A program made the position numbers and the translations under genes. The notes under the pieces are model-generated. The model ran no database searches and had not been told where the DNA came from. It saw only the letters and a list, made by a program, of their open reading frames with translations. 34,759 nucleotides of DNA from an uncultured Acetobacteraceae bacterium. GTDB taxonomy: Bacteria; Pseudomonadota; Alphaproteobacteria; Acetobacterales; Acetobacteraceae. Below are positions 7,467 to 13,732 of this stretch, in pieces. Numbering within the stretch: position 1 is the stretch's first letter; each line of letters begins with the position of its first letter. The stretch lies in contig CALMVN010000239.1 of the NCBI GenBank assembly GCA_937873225.1, positions 1-34,759 on the forward strand, in the 5' to 3' direction.

Positions 7467-8518
7467 GGATAGGGCGCCTCCTGCGCCAGCCTGCTCCAGT
7501 TCCCGCCGCCGCCTGCCGACGCTCCGGATGCCAGCTGCGGCAGCCCGCCTTGCGGAACGCCGGACTGCAGGATCACCGGTGCGGTTCCGGCGTCGATCCT
7601 GACGTCGGTCGTGCTCGTGACTTGGCCGATCAGCACCGCATGGGACACGCTGTTGATCACGTGGATGCGGTCGCCGGCGGCACCCGCCTCCAGGGCCACG
7701 CCTGCGGTCGTCAGCGTCAGGCCGGCGCCTTCGAGCCGCAGCACCACGGGACGGCCGCGGCTGACCAGCATCGGCCTGACCAGCATGTCCCGCGTCAGCG
7801 GGACGCCGCCCGATCCCTGCTGCCTCAGCGCAAGGCCGTCCACATCCGCGATCGTCGTCATCGGCGTCCCGTGCAGGCTGCTGCTGCGGACGCGGACGAC
7901 CTGCAGGTCGGACGCCGACAGCAGCGAACCGGCCGGAAGCGGCTGGTTCAGCGCAAGCACGTTCACCTGCTGCTCGGCCCGACCGGTCACGCGCAGGGTG
8001 ACGGGATCGGCATCCGGCTCCGGGAACGCGAGCAGCGCCGAGAAGCGCCCGCTCTGGGCATCGTAGTCGAGCGTCTGGATCTCGGGCGCCGTCGTCACCT
8101 CCGCCGGCAAGGGAGGCGAGGCGAAGGCACCCAGGGAGACGTCGCTTCCAGGCGGCGCACCGCTTGCGATCAGGGCAGGCTTGAGGACCGCCATGATCTC
8201 CTCCCGCCTGACCACACGGGCCGGCCGGTCAAGAACGGCGGAGGCGTAGCTTGCGCCTGGCTGCCAGTCGACGCCGAACTGGGACGCGATCGCGACCAGC
8301 TGGCTGAACGGAACGGTGATGTGTTGTCCAGGAGCAGGAGCCGGGCCGATGTCGCAATCCTGTCCGGGTTGCAGGTCGCTGAACAGGTCCGACAACCTGA
8401 CGGTGTCGCCGTGCAGGGCCACCTGCCTGCGCAGCGCAGCAGCCGAGGCCGGCACGTCGTGCGCGAGAACCGCCGCGGCAACCGCCAATCCGGCGATGAA
8501 GCGTGGAGCACGGCTCAT
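7463..8518 (-). CDS. flgA: Flagellar P-ring assembly chaperone FlgA
   Basis: Periplasmic chaperone needed for FlgI polymerisation into the P ring. The 351-aa precursor has a Sec signal (likely cut near ASA at residue 27). It has a long N-terminal region, a SAF-type domain from about residue 205 (VLALNQPLPAGSLLSASDLQVVRV), and the FlgA C-terminal core including DMLVRPMLVSRGRPVVLRLEGAG and the RIHVINSVSH segment. It is longer than E. coli FlgA (about 220 aa), as is common in alphaproteobacteria, with a Gly-rich tail. It overlaps both flgG and flgH by 4 bases, implying translational coupling. Confidence 0.95.
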   Translation of the reverse strand: MSRAPRFIAGLAVAAAVLAHDVPASAAALRRQVALHGDTVRLSDLFSDLQPGQDCDIGPAPAPGQHITVPFSQLVAIASQFGVDWQPGASYASAVLDRPARVVRREEIMAVLKPALIASGAPPGSDVSLGAFASPPLPAEVTTAPEIQTLDYDAQSGRFSALLAFPEPDADPVTLRVTGRAEQQVNVLALNQPLPAGSLLSASDLQVVRVRSSSLHGTPMTTIADVDGLALRQQGSGGVPLTRDMLVRPMLVSRGRPVVLRLEGAGLTLTTAGVALEAGAAGDRIHVINSVSHAVLIGQVTSTTDVRIDAGTAPVILQSGVPQGGLPQLASGASAGGGGNWSRLAQEAPYP

Positions 8519-9300
8519 TTGAGGTTGGTCAGCGTCTGCATCATGTCGTCCGACGTGGTGATCACCTTGCTGTTCATCTCGTAGGCGCGTTGCGCGCTGA
8601 TGAGGTTGGTGATCTCGCTGACGACGTTGACGTTCGAGCTTTCGACGAAACCCTGCATGACGCTGCCGAAGCCGGACGCGCCGGGGGTGCCGGTGGTGGG
8701 GGCACCGGATGCCGTCGTCTGCACCAGCATGTTGTCCCCCTCGGCCTCCAGGCCGGCCTCGTTGGGAAACACGGCCAGCTGGAGCTGGCCGACCGTCTGG
8801 GTGGCGGTCTGTCCGGCCAGGGTGACCTGCACCTGCCCCGACGAGTTGATGGTGATACTCTGGGCGTTGGTGGGCACCGTGATCCCCGGGGCCACCGCGT
8901 ACCCGTCGGACGTCACGATGGTGCCGTCCGAGGCCAGTGCCAGGGTGCCGTCGCGCGTGTAGGCGGTGTCGCCGGACGGCAGGGTGACCTGGAAGTAGCC
9001 GTTGCCCTGGATGGCGAGGTCGAGGCTGTTGCTGGTCTGGGTGAGGTTGCCCTGCTCGCTGATCCTGTAGATGGCAGCCGTCTTCACGCCGAGGCCGACC
9101 TGGGCGCCGGACGGCACGACGCTGCCACTGTCGGAACTGTTCGAGCCGACGCGACGGAGGTCCTGATAGATCAGGTCCTGGAACTCGGCACGCCTGCGCT
9201 TGAAGCCGGTCGTGGTCATGTTGGCGATGTTGTTCGAGATGACCTCGACGTTGGTCTGCTGGGCCTGCATCCCGGTGCCGGCGATATCAAGTGAGCGCAT
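8515..9300 (-). CDS. flgG: Flagellar distal rod protein FlgG
   Basis: A 261-aa protein, the standard FlgG length, forming the distal rod. The N-terminal rod motif AQQTNVEVISNNIANMTTTG and the hook-basal-body C-terminal helix (SEITNLISAQRAYEMNSKVI) are intact. The central domain has the usual LDLAIQGNGYFQV. No signal peptide is present, as expected for a type III export substrate. The stop overlaps the flgA start as ATGA; flgF lies 31 bases upstream. Confidence 0.97.
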   Translation of the reverse strand: MRSLDIAGTGMQAQQTNVEVISNNIANMTTTGFKRRRAEFQDLIYQDLRRVGSNSSDSGSVVPSGAQVGLGVKTAAIYRISEQGNLTQTSNSLDLAIQGNGYFQVTLPSGDTAYTRDGTLALASDGTIVTSDGYAVAPGITVPTNAQSITINSSGQVQVTLAGQTATQTVGQLQLAVFPNEAGLEAEGDNMLVQTTASGAPTTGTPGASGFGSVMQGFVESSNVNVVSEITNLISAQRAYEMNSKVITTSDDMMQTLTNLK

Positions 9301-9331
9301 CTGGTCCTCGCATCATGCTGGTTCTCGTCGT

Positions 9332-10072
9332 TCAGCCCTGCTGCTGGACGATCTTGTCGATTGCCGACTGCTGCCGCTGGTTCTCGCTTTCGACGAACTG
9401 CGAAACGAACCCGAAATCGCGCTGGGTCTGGATCATCTGCGTCAGCTCGTTGATCGGCTGGACGTTGCTGGTCTCGACCATCCCCTGGGCGACCTTCGGC
9501 TGCGCTGCCGGAGTGGTTCCGGCGGTGGCGCGGTAGAGCGTGCCGCCCTCCGGCACCAGCTGGTTGGGATCGTCGACGGTCACCACGCCGACCTGGCCGA
9601 CGGTTCCGTTCTCGGTCGAGATCGTGCCGTTGCCGGAAATGCGGATGTTCGTGTCCGACGGCGACAGCTGGAGCGGGCTGCCGTTCCTGTCCAGCAGCAG
9701 GTTTCCCGACGAGTCGGCGATGTGGCCGTCCGGCATCAACCCGAACTTGCCGGAACGGGTGAGACGGGGACCCGCGGACGTCGAGACGGTGAAGAAGCCC
9801 GAGCCGCTCAGCGCCATGTCGAGCGGGTTGCCGGTCTGGGTCAGGCTGCCGTCCTTCCGGTCGAGATAGGTCGCCCTGTCCTGGGTGTAGTGCAGCACGG
9901 CACCGCCGGCCGGCGCGTCCACGCCATGCTGCTGCGACAGGTAGTCGCTGAACAGCACGCGCTGCGCCTTGAAGCCGTCCGTGTTGGCGTTCGCGATGTT
10001 GTTCGCGATCACGTCCATGGTCCGCTGCTGGGTGTCGAGACGCGACAGCGCGATGTAGGTGGTGTTTTCCAT
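9332..10072 (-). CDS. flgF: Flagellar proximal rod protein FlgF
   Basis: A 246-aa rod protein. The N-terminus MENTTYIALSRLDTQQ leads into DVIANNIANANTDGFK. The core includes PLDMALSGSGFFTV and the C-terminus has INELTQMIQTQRDFGFV. The ATG at 10072 was preferred to one at 10099, which would add nine residues without support. It is the first gene of the minus-strand rod and ring operon. A CtrA-type box (10113-10127) lies 40 bases upstream of the ATG, and fliL diverges on the other side. Confidence 0.95.
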   Translation of the reverse strand: MENTTYIALSRLDTQQRTMDVIANNIANANTDGFKAQRVLFSDYLSQQHGVDAPAGGAVLHYTQDRATYLDRKDGSLTQTGNPLDMALSGSGFFTVSTSAGPRLTRSGKFGLMPDGHIADSSGNLLLDRNGSPLQLSPSDTNIRISGNGTISTENGTVGQVGVVTVDDPNQLVPEGGTLYRATAGTTPAAQPKVAQGMVETSNVQPINELTQMIQTQRDFGFVSQFVESENQRQQSAIDKIVQQQG

Positions 10073-10112
10073 CTGGGAACCCCGAAGACGCCGCATCATC
10101 GGGCATGACAGC

Positions 10113-10127
10113 TTAACGGGCGGTTAA
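10113..10127 (-). promoter_or_regulatory. CtrA-type box facing flgF
   Basis: TTAA-N7-TTAA, the full CtrA recognition sequence, read on the minus strand as TTAACCGCCCGTTAA. It lies 40 bases upstream of the flgF ATG. CtrA boxes often overlap the -35 region of class II flagellar promoters. It is a near-copy, in opposite orientation, of the box at 10166-10180. Confidence 0.8.
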
Positions 10128-10165
10128 GCCCGCCGCCGCATCGAGGGCGACCTTGTCCATCCCGC

Positions 10166-10180
10166 TTAAGCGCCCGTTAA
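10166..10180 (+). promoter_or_regulatory. CtrA-type box facing fliL
   Basis: TTAAGCGCCCGTTAA on the plus strand, a complete TTAA-N7-TTAA followed by C as in the preferred site. It lies 55 bases upstream of the fliL ATG. Fourteen of its fifteen positions match the flgF-facing box when each is read toward its own operon. Confidence 0.8.
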
Positions 10181-10235
10181 CCAGCGCGGCCCCATCATGC
10201 TCCAGGGCCAGAACGGTCCGGACAGGAGCGGGCGA

Positions 10236-10709
10236 ATGAGCAGCAAGGATGCGGCGGCAGGTCCCTCGGGCGGAGGAAAGAAGCGGGTCCTCATGATCGG
10301 TGCGGCGATGGCAGTGATCGCCCTGGCGGCCGGTCTCTGGTTCAGCGGCATCCTGAAGCATGCCCGTCGACAGGCAGCGCCGAAGGCGGTGGCGGCAGTC
10401 GAGGCGCCTGTGCTGATCGACCTGCCCGACATCGTCTCGAACCTCGACACCGGCGGCCATCGCGCCACCTTCATCAAGCTGCACGCGAAGATCCAGGTCG
10501 GTCATGCTGCCGAGGCCGCCGCGCTGCAGGCCGGGATGCCGCAGATCCTCGACATCTTCCAGTCCTACCTCAGGAGCACTCGTCCGGAGGAGCTGCGTGG
10601 CGGCGAGGGCACCTACCGTCTGCGCGAGGCGCTCATGAATCGCATCGACATGACGCTGCCACCCGTCCAGGTGACGGATCTGCTCTTTACCGAGATCCTC
10701 GTGCAATGA
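10236..10709 (+). CDS. fliL: Flagellar basal-body protein FliL
   Basis: A 157-aa inner-membrane protein associated with the stator and MS ring. A short basic cytoplasmic N-terminus (GGGKKR) precedes one membrane segment (VLMIGAAMAVIALAAGLWF). The periplasmic FliL domain follows with DLPDIVSNLDTGGHRATFIKL and ends TDLLFTEILVQ. The ATG at 10236 has AGGAG seven bases upstream; an ATG at 10197 would precede this site and is rejected. The stop overlaps the fliM start as ATGA. It is the first gene of a long coupled plus-strand operon. Confidence 0.93.
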   Translation: MSSKDAAAGPSGGGKKRVLMIGAAMAVIALAAGLWFSGILKHARRQAAPKAVAAVEAPVLIDLPDIVSNLDTGGHRATFIKLHAKIQVGHAAEAAALQAGMPQILDIFQSYLRSTRPEELRGGEGTYRLREALMNRIDMTLPPVQVTDLLFTEILVQ

Positions 10710-11806
10710 GCGGCATGAGCGGCAACCCGTCCGACGAGGACCTGGCGTCGGCCTGGGCATCCTCCATCGAGGACGAAGGCGGCGGCGCCCTGGACACCGA
10801 GGTGACCCCGGACGCCACGCGCATCCTGAACCAGGCCGAGATCGACAGCCTGCTCGGCTTCGACCACGGCGGCGCGGAGGACGTCGACAGCAACGGCATG
10901 CAGCGCATCATCAGCTCCGGGCTGATCTCGTACGAGCGCCTGCCGATGCTCGAGATCGTGTTCGACCGGCTGGTCCGCATCATGTCGACGTCCTTGCGCA
11001 ACTTCACCAACGACAACGTCGAGGTGTCGATCGACAACGTCGTCTCGCTCCGCTTCGGCGACTACCTCGACTCCGTGCCCCTGCCGGCGATGTTCGCGGT
11101 GTTCAAGGCCGAGGAATGGGAGAACTACGGCCTGATGGTGATCGACTCGGCGATGATCTACTCGATCGTCGACGTGCTGCTGGGCGGCAGGCGGGGCACG
11201 GCGGCGATGCGCATCGAGGGCCGGCCCTACACCACCATCGAGCGCACCCTGGTCGAGCGCCTGATCAGGGTGGTGCTGGCTGACCTGTCGTCGAGCTTCG
11301 ACCCGCTTTGCGCGATCACCTTCCGGTTCGAACGCTTGGAGGTCAACCCCCGGTTCGCGGCGATCTCCCGCCTGTCGAACGCCGCCGTGCTGGCGCGCAT
11401 GCACATCGACATGGAGGACCGGGGCGGACGGATGGACCTGGTGCTTCCCTATGCCACGCTGGAGCCGGTGCGCGAGCTTCTGCTGCAGCAGTTCATGGGC
11501 GAGAAGTTCGGTCGCGATGCGATCTGGGAGACCCACCTCGCCGAGGAGCTGTGGAACACGGAAGTCGACCTGGACGTCGTGCTCGACGAGCAGCCGATGC
11601 GCCTGTCCGACATCATCGGGCTCAAGCCCGGAAGCCACTTCATCCTGCGACAGGGCCGGGAAGCGCCGGTCCAGCTTCGCTGCGGCCAGGTGGTGCTGTT
11701 CGAAGGGCGCATCGGGCGCCGCAAGAACCGCGTGGCGGTCCGGATCGATCAGGTCGTCGGCAGGCTGCCTGGTACGACCGACCCGCTTGGATCGAGGAGA
11801 AGCTGA
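10706..11806 (+). CDS. fliM: Flagellar motor switch protein FliM
   Basis: A 366-aa C-ring protein that receives phosphorylated CheY. The N-terminal CheY-binding peptide is present as NQAEIDSLLGFD (about residues 42-53). The middle domain carries DVLLGGRRGT (GGxG class motif) and ERTLVERLIRVVLADL. The C-terminal SpoA domain includes VVLDEQPMRLSDIIGLKPG. It starts inside the fliL stop (ATGA) and its own stop overlaps the next ATG as TGATG. Confidence 0.96.
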   Translation: MSGMSGNPSDEDLASAWASSIEDEGGGALDTEVTPDATRILNQAEIDSLLGFDHGGAEDVDSNGMQRIISSGLISYERLPMLEIVFDRLVRIMSTSLRNFTNDNVEVSIDNVVSLRFGDYLDSVPLPAMFAVFKAEEWENYGLMVIDSAMIYSIVDVLLGGRRGTAAMRIEGRPYTTIERTLVERLIRVVLADLSSSFDPLCAITFRFERLEVNPRFAAISRLSNAAVLARMHIDMEDRGGRMDLVLPYATLEPVRELLLQQFMGEKFGRDAIWETHLAEELWNTEVDLDVVLDEQPMRLSDIIGLKPGSHFILRQGREAPVQLRCGQVVLFEGRIGRRKNRVAVRIDQVVGRLPGTTDPLGSRRS

Positions 11807-12300
11807 TGGTCGGCAGCAGCATGAGCGGGCCCGAGTGGCTGCTCGAGGTCGTCCTCATGGTCATGCTCGCGGCGACGATGTTCCACGCCCTGCGGCTGGA
11901 ACGCGCACTCGGCATGCTGCGCCGCGACCGCGCGGCGCTGGAGGAACTCGTCAACGGCTTCAACGACAGCACGCGACAGGCCGAGGAGGGCATCGAGCGG
12001 CTTCGCGCCGCCGCGGACGGTGCCGGTCGCCAGATCGCCCGTCACGTCGACCAGGCGCGCGGCCTCAAGAGCGATCTCGAGTTCCTCACGGCTCGCGGCG
12101 AGAAGGTGTGCGACCAGCTCGAGGGGATCGTGCGCAACCCCAAGCTGCCGGAGGTGCCGACCGTCGACCCGATGGCTCGGCTGCTCGCACCTGCCCCGTC
12201 CCTGAGCCTCGCCAGTCGCGGCGTCGCCGCCGACCACGATGCTCGTCCGCGCAGCCAGGCGGAAAAGGACCTGCTGCGCGCCCTCCGGTCTGGAAGGTAG
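11806..12300 (+). CDS. DUF6468-type membrane protein of the fliL-fliM operon
   Basis: A 164-aa protein with one N-terminal membrane segment (WLLEVVLMVMLAATMFHAL). A cytoplasmic coiled-coil region (RRDRAALEELVNGFNDSTRQAEEGIERLRAAA through LEFLTARGEKVCDQL, written here in parts) follows, then a loose tail. The layout matches the DUF6468 proteins found directly after fliM in alphaproteobacteria; their function is not established to my knowledge. GAGGAG lies 6 bases before the ATG, which overlaps the fliM stop. Its place between fliM and motE suggests a role in motor assembly or stator support. Confidence 0.8.
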   Translation: MVGSSMSGPEWLLEVVLMVMLAATMFHALRLERALGMLRRDRAALEELVNGFNDSTRQAEEGIERLRAAADGAGRQIARHVDQARGLKSDLEFLTARGEKVCDQLEGIVRNPKLPEVPTVDPMARLLAPAPSLSLASRGVAADHDARPRSQAEKDLLRALRSGR

Positions 12301-12302
12301 TC

Positions 12303-12989
12303 ATGCGCTCGTTCTCCTGGCACAAGCGTCTCCTGCCATTGACCATGACGGTGATGGCGCTGCTCTTCACGGAAAAGGCCGCCAGCCTGGCGCGCGAGGC
12401 GACGGCGCGGAGCCCGGCGCAGGTCGCTGCCGACGCCGGGCCCGCACCTGCAGCCGCTGCGCAGACAGCGCCACCCAGGCCTTCGCTGCCGTCGGCATCG
12501 GCCCCGGTGCAGCCGCCTCCCGCATCGTCGGCAGAACTGCAGCTCCTGCAGGACCTCCGCAAGCGCAGGCAGGCGCTCGACGAACGGGAGCGCCAGATCG
12601 ACCAGAAGGCGGATCTGGTGCAGGCGGCCGAGCTGAAGCTCCAGGCCAGGCTCGATGAGCTGACCGCCCTGCAGGCCCGGCTCGAACAGGTCGAGGACGA
12701 CCGGCGGAAGCGGAATGCCGCCAACTGGAGCGGCCTGGTCAAGACCTACGAGGACATGAAGCCGCGCGATGCAGCCGGCATCTTCAACGTGCTCGACATG
12801 AACGTGCTGCTCGAGGTGCTGGACCGGATGGACGAGCGTAAGGCCGCCGCCGTGCTGGCGGCCATGCTGCCGGAGCGGGCCAGGCTGGCGACGCAGATGC
12901 TCGCACAGAAGCGGCTTCACGCGGACACGGTCGAACCGCGGCCGGCAGCGGCGGTGCCGGTGGCCGTCGCCGCCGACCAGCACGGCTGA
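12303..12989 (+). CDS. motE: MotE-like flagellar protein (MgtE_N-type domain)
   Basis: A 228-aa protein. It has a basic N-terminus with one hydrophobic segment (signal anchor or cleaved signal), a Pro/Ala-rich linker to about residue 75, and a long coiled coil (about 75-145: LQDLRKRRQALDERERQIDQ and on). It ends with an MgtE_N-like helical domain (GLVKTYEDMKPRDAAGIFNVL, DRMDERKAAAVLAAMLPERA). In rhizobia MotE is a periplasmic chaperone for the motility protein MotC; here the same architecture sits in the fliM operon. The gene begins 2 bases after the DUF6468 stop. The name is by architecture and context. Confidence 0.8.
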   Translation: MRSFSWHKRLLPLTMTVMALLFTEKAASLAREATARSPAQVAADAGPAPAAAAQTAPPRPSLPSASAPVQPPPASSAELQLLQDLRKRRQALDERERQIDQKADLVQAAELKLQARLDELTALQARLEQVEDDRRKRNAANWSGLVKTYEDMKPRDAAGIFNVLDMNVLLEVLDRMDERKAAAVLAAMLPERARLATQMLAQKRLHADTVEPRPAAAVPVAVAADQHG

Positions 12990-13005
12990 GGGAGCAAGCA
13001 GGACG

Positions 13006-13119
13006 ATGCCTGTCGACCCACCGACGAACGCCCCGATCGCCGCCAACGACCGCATCGTCGAGCCGATCGAGGCTGGAACCTTCAAGCACAAGATCAAGGA
13101 AGCATCGTGTCATGCATGA
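13006..13119 (+). CDS. 37-aa ORF overlapping the cheZ start
   Basis: A short frame, MPVDPPTNAPIAAND to IKEASCHA, between motE and cheZ. The ATG is preceded by GGAG and AGGA-like sequences (12991-13003). Its TGA at 13117-13119 overlaps the cheZ start at 13112. The arrangement copies the overlaps used throughout this operon and would couple cheZ translation to its own. Without it, motE and cheZ would be separated by 122 bases, the only sizeable gap in the operon. The peptide has no recognisable motif. It could be a real small protein, a leader peptide or a chance frame. Confidence 0.4.
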   Translation: MPVDPPTNAPIAANDRIVEPIEAGTFKHKIKEASCHA

Positions 13120-13732
13120 TCCGGTCAGCCTGCAGCGCAGGGTGGGGGAGTTCGAGGTCCGGTATCCGGATGCGAAGTCCGACGTCATAGCGGAGATCGT
13201 CGTCTCGATCCTGTCCAGCATGAGCGGCGACATGAGCGCGCGCGAGGCCGCCCTGCTGCACGAGATCGGGACCCTTGGCCAGGCGGTCGCGGATGCGAGG
13301 CTGGAGATCGCAGCCCTCAGGGTGGACGACATCACCATGAGCTACATCCCGTGCGCCACCGACGAGCTGGACGCCATCGTGGCGCACACCGCTGCGGCCA
13401 CCGAGTCGATCCTGGAGGTTTGCGAGACGCTCGACACCCTGGGTGCCGCAATGGACGGTGCGGCCGCGGCCAGTCTGCAGGACGCGACGGTCAAGATCTA
13501 CGAGGCGTGCAGCTTCCAGGACATCACCGGCCAGCGCATCACCAAGGTGGTGGCGACGCTGAAGACGATCGAGAGCACCATCGCGCGGATCGTCGACACC
13601 TTCGGCATCGCGCCTGCGCCGGCGGAGCCGAGCGGGCGCGTGCGGAAGGAGGGCCTCCTCAACGGGCCGCAACTGCCTGCCGCGGCCATGGACCAGTCGG
13701 ACATCGACAAGCTGCTGGCAAGCTTCGACTGA
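13112..13732 (+). CDS. cheZ: Chemotaxis protein phosphatase CheZ
   Basis: A 206-aa CheZ that dephosphorylates CheY-P. The long helical hairpin carries the catalytic segment ACSFQDITGQRITKVV. Asp137 and Gln141 correspond to the E. coli Asp143 and Gln147 pair, Gln being the residue inserted into the CheY active site. The C-terminal CheY-tethering peptide is DQSDIDKLLASFD. It closely resembles the CheY-binding peptide of FliM from the same operon. Alternative starts exist at 13112 and 13116 in different frames; only 13112 is in frame. The stop overlaps the next gene as TGATG. Confidence 0.9.
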   Translation: MHDPVSLQRRVGEFEVRYPDAKSDVIAEIVVSILSSMSGDMSAREAALLHEIGTLGQAVADARLEIAALRVDDITMSYIPCATDELDAIVAHTAAATESILEVCETLDTLGAAMDGAAAASLQDATVKIYEACSFQDITGQRITKVVATLKTIESTIARIVDTFGIAPAPAEPSGRVRKEGLLNGPQLPAAAMDQSDIDKLLASFD

